64,000 bases of DNA from assembly GCA_015179025.1 (NCBI GenBank), contig WHUX01000037.1, forward strand, positions 186,001-250,000, written 5' to 3'. The notes under the pieces were generated by a model. That model was not told the origin of the DNA and made no database searches. It saw nothing but the letters and a program-made list of their open reading frames with translations. The position numbers were made by a program, and so were the translations under genes. Of this stretch, positions 12,089 through 24,507 are shown one piece after another (position 1 is the stretch's first letter; each line of letters opens with the position of its first letter). The stretch is from Terfezia claveryi (Eukaryota; Ascomycota; Pezizomycetes; Pezizales; Pezizaceae).

Positions 12089-13374
12089 TTTGGTTATTGA
12101 CCGATGCTAGACAAAGTGGTATTATGTGTGCTGAAGGTTATTGGGTTATTATTAAGATGTTGATTATTTTGTGTCGACCGGTGGGGATGAAGCCAAAATA
12201 ATATGGGGGGGGGATTCGCTCAGTGTTATATATCTGGGTTTACAGAGATATTCTTACCATCGGCATTATTCTGCTATCTTTCGTTCGGCATCACACCAAG
12301 AAGCAGGGAACCCTGGTTTGGCTGAGCTGCGGTGCAATCATGGAAATACTCAAAAGAGGCGTCATATCCTAGCCCAGTCCCAGCCCCAGTCACTGCTTAG
12401 ACTGATGGTATCATGCATAGGTATGAGAAATCAATTCGGTGAGCTGAGCTCTTGCAGCACACGAGGCGCACGCGCATTCCCAGACGTTCTCTGACTGGTG
12501 GGTATGTTCCAAAAGATAAACTTGGCGATATCAAAAACCTGACAAGGGTGAAACCATTTCAGAAACATGATGTAATTGGAGGGCTGAGGAAGTTGGATCG
12601 AAAACATTGGCTTGAATCTGTCACGGTAAGATACACTGGCTCTTGCACCCAGGAAACATGACTGCCTCTTTTTCTTTTCGTGGAAGGTTATCTACAGTAA
12701 AAAACACAACGGCCTGCTGTATTTTGATTTTTGATTGTCAAGAACATTACATTGCCAGCTCATCATTTGTCCGCCTCGCGTTTCGGCAGACATTGTGTTC
12801 TTCTCAGGCCCACGGTTTCATCGGCTCTTAAGGGCAGCTAGACTAAGGCACTAGCTGATGTACAGTTTGTTATATGTTCGTTTTCAAATTGACATTAGGT
12901 CTGGATAATATACACTCACCCCCCCACACATGGCTAAATCGATTGGAAGTTTCCAACTTTTTCGACAGATCAAACCCAATTCTTGAGCAAAGTGGAGGCA
13001 AATGTCGATCGGAATACGCCAACTCATCGGTGCATTTCCAACCAAGGGTTCCGGTCTCGTTAAAATTGGGTCCCTTCTGCGTTGCATTCCGCACCTTGGT
13101 GGGGGAATCGCGATGCATGACGCTTAACCTTGATGCAGCTGCAGCTACCTTGAGCCCGCGGCGCACCAAGACTGTCTGAATGTACTGTAGCTCACACAGG
13201 AGAAAGTTATCATCATACACTTCTCCGCAGGCTTTGTGCTCTTCTAGATTCCATTATTTTATACAGTTATTCACTTCACAGCGACGTATATCCTAATAGT
13301 TTTCATTTATGCTGTTGGGCTCGCAGGCTAAGAATGCCGATTTGTGCAAAAACTGCTGAGGTATGTCTAAAGTG

Positions 13375-13391
13375 TAGTCTGGTTGGCACAA
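13375..13391 (+). repeat. Solitary TAGTCTGGTTG transposon-end motif
   Basis: TAGTCTGGTTGGCACAA with no inverted partner found nearby. Same terminal motif as the 49-bp hairpin and the 289-bp miniature element at the right end of the window. Confidence 0.65.
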
Positions 13392-15190
13392 GCAGCCCCT
13401 CAATTGTGGAGCATGAGACGCACTCCAGGGGTGGCAAAGAAAATCAGGGCCTCAACGACAGCATCCCCTGAATGAAACAAAGTCACCCATGCCGTGCAGA
13501 TATCTGATTTCTGTAGGGCGGTGGAGCAGGGGAGTGAATAATCAAATTGATGTCCCAAGGGGATCAACCTAGGGTCACGTGAAAAGAAACAAACCCGCAG
13601 CCCTCTGGTCCGTTGGTGAGCTGGCATTTGTTGCGATTCTGTCCGGTTGACGCCGGTCATAGGGGGACTGCCCGTGTTAATGAGTTATTTGTCATAATTT
13701 GGAATTGACAAAACGCTTCTCAAAGTGTGGTTCAGCCAGGGGGCCTAGAGCAAAAAAAGCAAGTGGTTAGCCCAAACAGGTAATATCTTGACATTCACGA
13801 CATGGAAGGCCCCTGAGAAGCTGTTTACTATAAGTAGGTTAGGCAACCAGGCTCACCTGACTCTTGTGCCAAACGTTTTAATAACCGGTGGGGTTCACCA
13901 AGGTTGCTCATCTTTTATATAGCTATCAAGACTGATTGGGTCATCAGGTACATTCATGAGTAAGTGAATTAAGCTTGCCACCATCAGGGATGTCATTACT
14001 TTCTCGGTTGCAAAACTAAGGTTTCTATGCTCTCTAAGTTGCCACCATGTTGGCTCTTTTCGAGAGTCATAATGGCGTTTGAACAGTACGAGCTGACAAG
14101 GCTTTGAGAATTCGAATTGTCGATGTCATGCATATGCGGAGTTTCATGCAGAGTGCTTCACCCCTTGAGAACCTCATCTTCACCCTCGCCTCCATCGTAA
14201 TGGTTTATACTTAAATTATCACTAAGTATAAGATGACACATCCGGAATTCGAGTTTTGAAGGATTCCGAGAAGGTTAAGACCGTAAGCGGCAGGGTTCGG
14301 GTCCGCCAATGCCCTCCCTTATTGTCTTGCTTGCTTTTGCTCAGTGCGGCTCAGATCAGTCACCCCACCTTGTAAATTCTCGTGCCACACCCTGTTGCTA
14401 TTGTTTCAGCCAAAGGTTGAACCGTTTTCCACGGGACGTACGAGATCACTTATCGGCGTAGTATTGCGAACTCAGGTAGATCTCCGTTCCACTCCAAGCC
14501 ACGATCGGGTTCTGCATGCATAATCATGTACAGTACTCGGATGTAAGGGTATAATGTCTGGAGAAGTCGGACTTGGCATAGCAGGGAAACGTTTTACTTT
14601 CCAAGGGCAATCTTAGGAATTTCCAAACGATAACTTTGCCTATACTTTGTCAATTGAGGCCTTTGTGGTAGTCCTTGTTGATGAGGAGAAATATACCAAA
14701 AGTTCGCTAGCCTTTTTTTTGCCCATACAAATATGCACCTACATTCGCGTAACAATCACAACTGTTTTTAGCTGCGTTACCCTCAACTCTGAGTACTTAG
14801 CCCTCACACATTCAGCTTGAGAAGGTGGGGATCTATAATTGGTCAGTCTTCTGGCTCGGAAAAAGCTTAGCTATCTTAGTCCAATTGGAGAATAGCTTCA
14901 CTCCGCGGATATATATCGTAGAGCAATACTATTTGGCTTTGAGACCGAGTATTGTTCACAGCTCAATTAACATTGGGACTATATATCTATGCACGCAAAA
15001 TATAGGGCGCGTGGGGATACAAACAGGATTTATCGAAGGGACTCGGAAAACTTCCGTGTGATATTCAGTGATTGCACTTCCTCCATCATGAGGATGTCGA
15101 CGAAATGTAAACAAACACCTTCGAGTTCTTATGTCCAATAGGAGCTAAGGAGTCGGACCCCGGGTACATGGCTTGCCTAGCCGGTCAGAT

Positions 15191-15462
15191 TAGTCTGGTT
15201 GGAAAAATCCACTCCACAGGATGCGGTATATCACTTAAGATTACAAAAACTGGTTGCAAGCTACGGGAAGGGTAGTGCCAACCTGACTAGGTTAGAAGAG
15301 CAACAGCCGTAGGTACTTCTCTACTTTCTTTTTAGGAGCGGGTGCCTTCTTATAATTTATAGGCCTAGGGTTTGGTAGTCTGGTTGTGTGGATCAAGGAT
15401 AACTGAAGCTGAAACTGTTAGTAAATGATAGGCAGTCGTCTATCCAGACTTAGTCTGGTTGC
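15191..15462. repeat. Cluster of three TAGTCTGGTTG motifs
   Basis: TAGTCTGGTTGG at 15191, TAGTCTGGTTG at 15376 and TAGTCTGGTTG at 15451; the last is directly preceded by CCAGACT (a back-to-back CCAGACTTAGTCTGG palindrome). Likely overlapping remnants of miniature elements sharing this terminus. No complete element with target duplications could be delimited. Confidence 0.5.
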
Positions 15463-17109
15463 TGTGCGTGAGAGCTAGGTAGTCCGAACTCTCCTCTCGA
15501 AAAAGCTAGAGATAAATCGGAAGTGGGAGACGAAGCCGCGATCCTCGATGTCAATTCTTTGTATGCTTCCGCCGATGATGATGATGACGATACAGTACAA
15601 TGTTGAATGATATGACAATGGAACTGCGATGATCGTTATTGTGAGCTGATGCGTTTGGATACAGCCTCGTCGCCTAATTGGCAACGTAGTTTGTCATTCC
15701 AGATTGGAGTCGCAGACCCGGGGTCACAATTCGTTCTACAGCCAAGCATTTCCTCTCCAGGGAGTCATTTAATAATCACTCAAAGGATGCTTTCACTCCC
15801 ATTGGTATCGGCTCGTCCTGAAGTCAAGCAATCTGAGGGAAGTCTTGATGCTTGAATCGACCATCTCTCAAACGTAATTACAAGCCTGTGATTAACGCCA
15901 GGATCTCCTCAATGGTGATCGGTATGACGGGTCTCCAGTATAAAATGGAACAGGATTGGCTCTTGATGGGTATGTTTCTGCGTGTTCTGCTGCTATTGGC
16001 GCTCCTGGAGCTGCAGATCCTATGGGCATATCTGTTTGCCTTTTATCAGACGTCACCTTGTGAACGTTTCAAGGATCCCCCTCTTGCAATTGGGTGGTTT
16101 CAAGCTATGCATAGACCCGACTGGTGAATTAAATGTGACGTATTATATAAGTGTATGTAGGCTGTGCGTCCCTTGAGTTTTCCAGCAGAATTTTGGGTGA
16201 GGCCATAGAACCCATTTCTTGTTATTCGATTATTTGAAGATAGAAAATGTAGACGAATCTGTTTGGGTATCAAAGTACTAGAGATAACCAGGATAGCAGT
16301 AAAGATTATGCATTGTTCGCAACCACTGAGGTGTTCGAACAGAAGGAAGGGACTGATTAATAGACTGCGGGAATTTCTCGCAGTGATTAGCGATATGAAG
16401 CTCGTTTCTGATGAAACCAATTTTTTTGTTTGCTTGCATCCACATACCAAAGTCGGGAAAAAACACACAATGACCCCAGCAACGGCCTCCACGGGAAGAT
16501 CTCCTGCAATGGCCCGCAGAGCTTAAGCTAAATAACGGCATATATATAGGTACTGCCCACCAATGTAAGCACAATAGAATATCTATCCTCGATACATGCT
16601 GTCTGGAGAATTGATGATTTGAATTTACCAGTACGGGAACCAGACTACAGTACGGGTACAACCACTGTTGCCACCTAGTAACAGTAGTTATCCGGAGTAT
16701 CTTGGCTAACTTAGTGCAGAATGAACTCCAGTCATGCTGGTAGAAATCAGGTATACATACCTATTGTGTGTAAGTTGGGGGAACAGGTCGTTGGGTTGGA
16801 GCTGGCTGAGGGTGTCACGTCAACTGAACTAGGTAGGTGACGGCTAGACCCGTGGCTTGGCTCAACACTAAGTTTGACTACCTCAACAAGATGAGATGTA
16901 GGCATAGCCAAACTAAACCACTATTACGAACCATAATGCCTTCGCCAGTATTGCCCCCTGCTGGCTACCTCCCATGAGACGATCGCGCGACTAAGTCCCC
17001 TTCGCGCAGTGTGATCTCCGTTTAGGATTAAACGTGCGCCTGCCAACTCTGCAGCCAAAGCAGCTGGTTTCCCCGAATTCCCGGATGGAGCTGTGGAAAT
17101 CATATCGCC

Positions 17110-18480
17110 CTATGGAAAGAGAGATGTGTTGCACCGGGCGATCCTATCGATGAATTGAAAAAATTTAGGGCGACCTTGGGTTGCCATCTCTTTGTCTCTT
17201 CTCAGGCAAGCTGCCTCTTGCAACTCTTGTTGCTTGTGGGAGTCTCCGCGGGCAGCGGGAGCATTGAAAGGTCGGAGGCTTGCGGGGGGGGAATACATGT
17301 GGGGAGGACGAGAAAATGGGGGTACGGATAGTAGTCTGTTCTCTGACATGGGAATGAGGCTTCCCCCCTGATGCTCTGGAGTACGCTGAATGCTACTTGC
17401 GTGGAAAGCATCATAGTCCGGGCATGCTCCTTCTGAAGGAGGAAGTGAATGGGGAAATATATAACCGTGGTTGTGGCGTTGGAAAATAGGCACTGGGCGA
17501 GGTGGATTCCCAGAGAGGTGATGAAGTTGGGGAGAGTAAAATGTTGAATGCGAGTATTGCCCTGAATGTAGCACAATGAGACCCACAAAATGCCTTATAT
17601 ACTAGGGTATCCCGTACAGATGGATGTAAGGAATAAGAGATACGAAAGAAATGACAATGGAACTGAGCATGTAATATTAAATTGATCCACTGGAGCCGAA
17701 AGCTTCCAGCCTACTGAAATTATGATACCATTCATTTCATTAGCATACCATATCATTAGCATGGGAGATACATCTGGAACCAAATTTAAAGGCCTACTCA
17801 CACCAATGATCTTTTCCCAAAAGTTCCTCTTCACAGGAACAGGATCTGGGAGACCAATCCCTGTGTGGTAAACATGAGATTCACAGGGGTTTTGATACGC
17901 AATGGTGTCTCTTGCAAGTGGACACTAGAATGTATGCTTCCCTGACCAGATCTCCTTAACTTTGAGATTGATAATGACCGCTTTGAGGCGGCACCAGCTG
18001 AAGTTTTTTGAATTTACTCATGCTGCCTTTTGAACTAGTTCTTCTGTAGGTGGTGGTTCAGCTAACAGATTTGTCTCCTCCAAGGTTTTCCTGTCTTTTG
18101 ATTTCTTGTGCTCGGTCAGGTTTCTACTATGGGGCAGATCCTCCCGCAACTTCTTCCGCTTGTTGCTCGGGTACCGCTGCTTCCTCGACAAAGGACCTTG
18201 TTCTACTGGTGGGGTTTCATCAAGAATCAAAAATATATCGAAGATCTCCAAGTGAAACTGGGACTTGGCCTCCTTTTTAATATTGTTCGAGAGTTCGTAA
18301 TACTTATCTCGAAGCTGCTGTTCCTCACGCTCGCATTCAATACCAAGTTCAGTTGGAACCAGTTGCTTATTGACCTTGTATGCCTCTATAAGGTCGTGCC
18401 TGAGATTGAAAAAGCGATATCGAATATTTTCCCTTATAATCTTGTCAAAGGATAGCTTGAGGGCTCCCTCCTCTCCTCGT
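17110..18480 (-). CDS. Uncertain multi-exon gene or decayed gene, function unknown
   Basis: Two exons join cleanly: 17804-17860 (VPVKRNFWEKII) and 17110-17561, Pro/His/Ser-rich (PRPVPIFQRHNHGYIFP) and ending in FFQFIDRIARCNTSLFP, across a 242-bp intron in phase 1. Upstream, 18018-18450 is open and looks coding: charged, helical sequence (SFDKIIRENIRYRFFNLRHD, later EREEQQLRDKYYELSNNIKK) followed by a Lys/Arg/Glu-rich tail. The helical part vaguely resembles parts of DUF3435-type fungal recombinases, but I cannot confirm this. No good donor links it to the 57-bp exon (a weak GTCCTT near 18,177 is the only in-phase one seen) and no start codon was found, so it may be a pseudogene. Confidence 0.35.
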
Positions 18481-19866
18481 CGACAAATGTGTGGTCAAAC
18501 TTTCTGCTCAATGCCCACAAGCAGTGTGGAGGACAGGAAGAGCAAGCAGGGCTTGAGCACCGGTACCTGTTTTCAAGGGATAAAATGAATATGAAGGTGA
18601 AGCAGGCGGAGATAATATAACATAAGAAGAATAAGGGGCGTTGTGTTCAAGCTCTTGCAGAAAATTGCTGCCCAAACCACAGGGGTTTCAGCAGTGACTC
18701 TATACTGTTTGAAGTTCGAGAAAAATTCCCTGTGTATGGAATATATGGAGCCTTTTCTTTCTGTTTGGTGAGGCTTTGATTGAATGGTGATATGTATTCA
18801 GTAAAAATACTAGTATCCTTCTCAATTTCTATGACTACCTGGTTACTATCCTCCACTATACATGTATATACATAATCTCTGTTACTGAAACAGAGATAGA
18901 GCTTGCCATGCTTTACCACATAACCTTCCTTCTCAGTTACCTAGAGGCATTTGGTCTAGACGTAACTGAGAAGATGATACTTTACTAGTGAGTGAGTGAG
19001 TTGAGGGTAACTCTGAGATTATAAGACCCTTACATAGCCGAGATCTTGGTTACAGGTTCTCGCAACTACCAAAGGGTGAGAATCTCTATACGAGTTTCAT
19101 TCGTAAATCAATCGGCTGCAAAATTTTAACTCCGAGGTTTAGTAAAGGCCTGTTTGTTATTGAGCCAGCTGGAGACCCCGGCAGACTAATTCTGGAGTTA
19201 TGATGTACATTGTTTAATCGAGTACCTCTAAATAAACCATAGATAAAATTATTTTTGGACAGGAGATCTCTGCCCTGCATACTGTAGTAGGAATAGATGG
19301 ACAACTATTCAATGTCCCAGGAGGGTATGTATAATGTGCGTTATTGGGTGTATTCAACCAGTGGATTCTCTAATTGATATGTAAAGCTTTATTGGCCAAA
19401 TTACCCTGAATCAACTGAGATATTACTAGTACCAATTCAGTTATGGCGATCCATCTCCAAACCTGACTTATTGCATACAGCCGGGGCCATACCTACTTAA
19501 GTGCTATAAGGGAGGTTGTGGTTATAGAGGATGCAAATTATGGATTATGGGGACTTGTATTCCGGTATAAATATTCCGTTGAATGCATATTTCGCCAGTA
19601 ACCGTACTGCATGGTGCATGAGCCTTCCGGCGTTTCCTATATCCTTGTGGCTTGTCTTTTTGTTTCTTAGCGCCGTCCTTGTAGCGAAAACTCCCCTCTC
19701 CCCAACTGCGAATCAATACAGCCCAGGTTTTCTTACCATCCGATCCTCCCATCATCCGACACCCATCTTCATCCTCTGACCCCACCGACATATAGTTCTG
19801 TCCTTAGAGGCCTTGCCTTTCCTTATACCCCCGCCTTCCCCCCCATCTATATTTCATATTGCAACC
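18481..19866. other. Intergenic, IDH1 promoter side
   Basis: 1.4 kb with no supported gene. The last ~150 bases before IDH1 are pyrimidine-rich, as usual for a fungal promoter/leader. Confidence 0.5.
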
Positions 19867-21377
19867 ATGTTCGCACGACAGCCCCTCGCCAAGGTAGCAC
19901 CTCTCAGAATCACGTGTGGCGCAATATTCAAAGGAATGTTTGGTAGCTAACATACGAGCCACAAATAGACCGTCTTGGGTGTAGCAGGCCTTGCTAGAAA
20001 AAATGCGCTTTTTAACATTGGCCCATTGTCACGGAGTAAGTTTTGCCATTACATCTCAGCAGTGGGAGTGCGGCTCGAGCGAGCAGAGGGTTGAAATTGT
20101 AATACTAACCATGGAATTGTATTCGAATAGCTATGACTACTGTCTCCCAAGATATCTTCAAGCCTACCAAGTTTGGTGGAAAGTACACAGTTACCTTAAT
20201 TCCTGGTACGTCCCGGTCGGCGACGGCGACGGAGCGGCGCCGGTGGGATGGGGAAGGAAAGCTAAACGATCGTGCCAGGTGATGGTATCGGAGTTGAGGT
20301 TACGGAGTCCGTCAAGACAATCTTTAAGCACGAGAATGTGCCAGTGGAGTGGGACCAGATCGATGTCACTGGTGTTGTTACTGGAAAGCAGCACTTGGAG
20401 GACTTGTTCAACCAGTCTGTCTTGTCTTTGAGGACGAATAAGGTCGGGTTGAAGGGTATGGGGTGTAGCCCACATTTACTGGGGACAGGGCGCTTATTAC
20501 TTTTATAGGTATTCTTTACACCCCCGTTGAGATGTCTGGTCACCAATCCTTCAACGTCGCCCTCCGTCAAGAACTCGACATCTACGCATCAGTTGTCCTT
20601 ATCAAGAACATCCCGGGCTATGAGACCCGCCACGCCAACGTCGACATGTGCTTGATCCGTGAGAATACTGAGGGTGAATACTCCGGCCTCGAACACCAGT
20701 CCGTTCCAGGTGTCGTCGAGTCCCTCAAGATTGTCACACGGATGAAGTCTGAGAGAATTTGTCGGTTCGCATTCTCCTTCGCCAAGGCAAACGGCCGTCA
20801 AAAGGTCACTTGCATTCACAAAGCCAACATTATGAAGCTCGGTGACGGTCTTTTCCGACAAACTTTCTATGATGTATCTAAGGACTATCCAAGTTTGTTT
20901 GTGGACGACTTGATTGTCGACAACGCTTCCATGCAGGCTGTGTCTAAGCCCCAGCAATTTGATGTCTTGGTCATGCCCAACCTTTATGGTTCTATCTTGT
21001 CCAATATTGGTGCGGCCTTAGTTGGTGGACCTGGTATCATTCCAGGATGCAACATGGGACGAGAATACGCTGTTTTCGAACCAGGGTGCCGGCACGTCGG
21101 TTTGGATATTAAGGGTACTAACCAGGCCAACCCAACTGCATTGGTACTGAGCGCTACTATGATGCTGAGGCATCTTGGCTTGGACGAGTCCGCTACCAGG
21201 TATGCTCACATTGCAAATCCTTATTGCATACATTTTGATGCTGACACCCAATCTAGGATCTCACAAGCTGTGTATGCCGTCATTGCTGATGGAAAGGTCA
21301 GGACTAAGGACATGGGAGGAAACGCTACCACCACCGACTTCACCAACGCCATTCTCCAAAAGATGGAGCTTGTATAA
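19867..21377 (+). CDS. IDH1: NAD-dependent isocitrate dehydrogenase, subunit 1, mitochondrial
   Basis: Regulatory subunit of the TCA-cycle enzyme converting isocitrate to 2-oxoglutarate. Six exons: 19867-19893, 19969-20035, 20131-20205, 20279-20455, 20509-21199 and 21257-21377, giving 385 residues, the family's usual length. The N terminus (MFARQPLAKTVLGVAGLARK) is a typical basic presequence. Core motifs: YTVTLIPGDGIGVEVTESV, RENTEGEYSGLEHQSVPGVV, TCIHKANIMKLGDGLF. NLYGSILSNIGAALVGGPG followed by PGCRHVGLDIKG marks subunit 1; the catalytic subunit has a different GSAPDIAGK-type motif there. The last intron (21200-21256) is 57 bp and stop-free, so the open frame reads through it, but family alignment (DESATR then ISQAVY) shows it is spliced. 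Confidence 0.95.
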
Positions 21378-21823
21378 GATCACGAGTGGGGCTGGAATAC
21401 GGGAGTGGGAGGGGATGGTTGATTTTTAGCCTGCGAATAAAGTTTCCTTGCATCTTCCTTTGGTGTATAGGGCTGTTGGATGTATCATTTTGGCCTAGAT
21501 CTATGCTGTCAATACTTATATCACGGGTTTCATAATTTCATGGGCTGAGATGCATAGTAAGCGTGTGTCCCCACCGGGCTCATCGCGGATTATTATTTTT
21601 TTTCCCCGTTATTTGGCCCAATCCCGTGAAGCAATAAAATTTGCAAGGTTGAAATTCCTCAAAAATACCCCGCCAAGCCAACATACCTTGATATTTTAAG
21701 CCGCCACATGAACCTCACTCGCAACATACCAGGCGTCACGTTCACTCATTTCATTGACTACACCACGCACCGTCACCTCTGCGGTTTTCTACTCGTTTCT
21801 ATACCCGAAGGGAAATAGCAAGA
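21378..21823. other. Intergenic, eIF3j promoter
   Basis: 446 bp between two plus-strand genes. It holds the IDH1 3' end and the eIF3j promoter. No specific motif assigned. Confidence 0.5.
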
Positions 21824-22887
21824 ATGAGCAAGTGGGGTATGTATATCTCACGAATGGCGAGGATGTGGGAGAGGTATCTAATGTTCGAATAGACGACGAA
21901 GACGGCGCTGCTGAGCCCACCAGAGTCGGAGTCAGTGTGGGGAAGAAATGGGATGATGAGGATGATGATGATGTACGTCCACCGCTAACCAGCCCCACCA
22001 CAAACACAGAGCTAACCCCGCCTACAACCACAGGTCCTAGAATCCTGGGACGCCGCCGAGGACTCCGAGGAGGAGAGAGATAAGGAGGAAAAGGCAAAGA
22101 AAGCCGCCGAAGCTGCCGCGGCAGCAAAGAAATCCAAAACGCAACGTATTGCTGAAAAGCAAGCCGAGAACGCTGCCAAAAAGGCCGTAGAAGAAGCTGA
22201 GAAATCAGCTCTCGCTGACGAAACCCCCGAAGAGCGTAGACGGCGGGTGCAGCAGCAGGAAATTGATGCCGACCTCAACCACGCCGTGGACCTGTTCGCA
22301 GGGGCTGTAGTCGAAGACATCGCCGACCACGGCGTCACCTCCGCCCCCGCCCGTACCTCCGCCCCTGCCCCTACCTCCGCCCCCGCCCCTACCTCGACTC
22401 CCCCCAGCGACGTTAAGCACAAATCCATCGCCATCGCCGACCCTGCAGACTCTTCCAAATCCATCGACCTATCCTCCCTCCCTATCTTCAACCCAACCAC
22501 AAAAAAACAATTCACAGACCTCCAAGATACCCTCGCCCCACTGCTCGCGCAAAACCTCAAGAAATCGCATTACCCCCTCTTTGTCCAGGAACTTACCAGG
22601 CTTTTGATTAAGGATATGAGCTCTGAGCAGATCCGGAAGGTGGCGACTACGTGTACGACATTGACGAATGAGAAGTTGAGGGAGGAGAAGGCCGCAGAGA
22701 AGGGACTGAAGAAAACCAAGGCGCAGAAGACTAAGGCAACGCTTGTAGGCGTAGGGGGGAAGGATAGTGATAGGCTGGATATTAAGAATTATGATGATTT
22801 TGAGGAGTGAGTAATTATCTGTTACCCTGAAATCTAGGATTGGGTGTAGATTGCTAACGATTGGTTTATAGTGATGACTTTATGTAA
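21824..22887 (+). CDS. HCR1: Translation initiation factor eIF3 subunit j (Hcr1)
   Basis: Loosely bound eIF3 subunit acting at the 40S decoding centre and in ribosome recycling. Four exons: 21824-21836, 21893-21972, 22034-22806 and 22872-22887, 293 residues. Spliced N terminus is MSKWDDEDGAAEPTR, then KKWDDEDDDDVLESWDAAED, the eIF3j signature of paired W-D-D/W-D-A acidic motifs. A long Lys/Glu/Ala coiled-coil follows (about residues 45-115), then an Ala-Pro-Thr linker with three APAPTS-type repeats near 140-155, and the conserved C-terminal domain. The 16-nt last exon turns the apparent stop after DDFEE into DDFEDDDFM, matching the family's acidic DFM end. The 13-nt first exon is equally small. 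Confidence 0.92.
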
Positions 22888-23538
22888 AGGAATGACTTGG
22901 CGGAAGTTGTAGAGGCAGTGTGATAGCAATAAGCTGGCTTACGATATTTATTTTCTTGCGCGGTTAGGATTTGCTCTGTTTGATTTATGCAAGGTGGATG
23001 AGTTCTTATTTCGTAGGTAGTTTTAGCGGGGAAGTGGATAAACAAAATTGAAATCAGAGGATGGGTTAGGTTAAATCGTATGATTCTCCGTTGCTTTAGA
23101 GTTTTGCATATACGGCCATGTTGAAGTGATATGAGCATATCGATTCCTCCTACTGAGAAACATTATTCCTCGGCCACTTGGGGGACAAACTGAGGCTGAA
23201 GCAGAACGCCACGCATGCATGATAGAAGCTGTGTCTGAAATTATTGTACATGTTGCAATTCATCGTAATCATTAATAATCCCTTTTCACCAAAAGCACGA
23301 AAAAGAAACAAATATCCTTATGCCTTATTGGTTTGTCCTTAAATTACTCTGGCTAACTTGTTCCAAACCGGCCTCGCTCCCTGATTAACCAGAAACAGAA
23401 CGAGCTCTATCAGTGGACTAGACGAGAATAGCGTCCTTCCGAGAAGCTGCTTTCACTGTATATGTTGGCACAAAGTTCGCATAAAGATCCACCCGACCTC
23501 CAGCCCACCCCCTAATAAGAAGATCAAAACGCAGTAAT
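22888..23538. other. Convergent intergenic region
   Basis: 651 bp between the 3' ends of eIF3j (+) and SmB (-); presumably both 3' UTRs. No ORF of interest. Confidence 0.5.
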
Positions 23539-24507
23539 TTATCGCCCAGGGAAGCCAGGAGGTGGGGGAGGGAAGCCACGACCAGCTCCAGGTGGTTGGA
23601 ATCCTAAATTCAGGCTCACATTAACACGATCCCCATATAGGAGCAGCTTGGGAAGGGGAAGAACACACCAGGAGGAGCAGGGAACCCTGGAGGGGGAGGG
23701 CCGCCCATCATTCCTGGTGGTGGGCCCATCCCCGGAATCATGCCTCCCGGCGGTGGAGGTCCACCCGGTAATCCACCCATGCCCCTCATCGGCCCAGCCA
23801 AACCCGCCATTGGAGGTGCACCTGGTGGTGGGATACCCCCCATTGGTCCTCCTGGACCACCCGTACCCAAAATCGGTAGTCCTCGCCCGGCAGGCCGCGC
23901 AATTCCAGGCCCTGATGCAGCTACTCCGGTGCCTCCGGATGGTGCGGCTGGGGCGGTGCCGGAGCCGAGACGCGCTGAGGGGTCGGCTGGGGGGGGTCCT
24001 TCGACGGAGAGGGAGACGATAGTGACGCCGCGAAGGATGATGAGGCCGAGAGTACGTTTTTCTTCGATGGTCGTGGGGGCGGTGGTGGGTGCTCTGTAAG
24101 GTCGAAATGTCAGAAACTGTTTCCCCCGAAGGTAAGGGGCAGTTACGATTTGGTGGGTTTCTTCTTTATGCGACGAAACTCCTCGGTATCTGCTAGGACG
24201 ACATTCATATGCTATATCCCTGTCAGGTTTCACACCTCAAAGGTAGCAGAAATGGAACCATAGGTCTGACCTTATCAAACGCCATAAGCGTTCCCGTAAG
24301 CTGCCTCCCATCCATTAACGTAACTCGCATACGGTAGTTGATCTAACCCTCCATCATTAGCTCTTCCTAAAATAAATTCGACGCGAAATTAATGCACTCA
24401 CGAGATTGGCCTAGATACATCTTCATTAGTTACTTGTCAACATAGAAGCTTCGAAACACGTGGCGGGGGGGCTGAGGACTGACCATCTTTCCCTGTGTTT
24501 TCGACAT
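23539..24507 (-). CDS. SMB1: Small nuclear ribonucleoprotein SmB
   Basis: Core Sm-ring protein of the U1, U2, U4 and U5 spliceosomal snRNPs. Six exons: 24484-24507, 24402-24410, 24271-24342, 24147-24211, 23669-24093 and 23539-23603, giving 219 residues. Exon 2 is a 9-nt microexon coding Ala-Asn-Leu. Sm1 motif: INYRMRVTLMDGRQLTGTLM then AFDKHMNVVLADTEEFRRIK. Sm2: KRTLGLIILRGVTIVSLSVE. The tail (from about residue 100) is Gly/Pro/Met-rich with repeated PPPG and PGMGPPPG motifs, as in SmB/N, and ends PGFPGR after the last intron. It is divergently paired with RPL11, 457 bp away. Confidence 0.93.

Larger units (their letters stand above)
12089..17109. other. Gene-poor region with transposon-end motifs
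   Basis: About 5 kb with no coding region I can support. Frames are all under about 130 residues, overlap on both strands and lack family features. Solitary TAGTCTGGTTG motifs occur at 13375, 15191, 15376 and 15451, which suggests decayed miniature transposons. Confidence 0.6.

Noticed and set aside
14280..14325. GGTTCGGGTCC as a tRNA B-box
   Set aside because: No upstream A-box or foldable cloverleaf.
15660..15740. tRNA-like stretch (CGTCGCCTAATTGGCAACG, then CATTCCAGATTGGAG)
   Set aside because: The A-box-like part is suggestive, but the acceptor, D and T stems do not pair properly, so no tRNA or SINE is called.
22012..22560. 182-residue ORF on the minus strand
   Set aside because: It overlaps the verified eIF3j exon and reads as its antisense.
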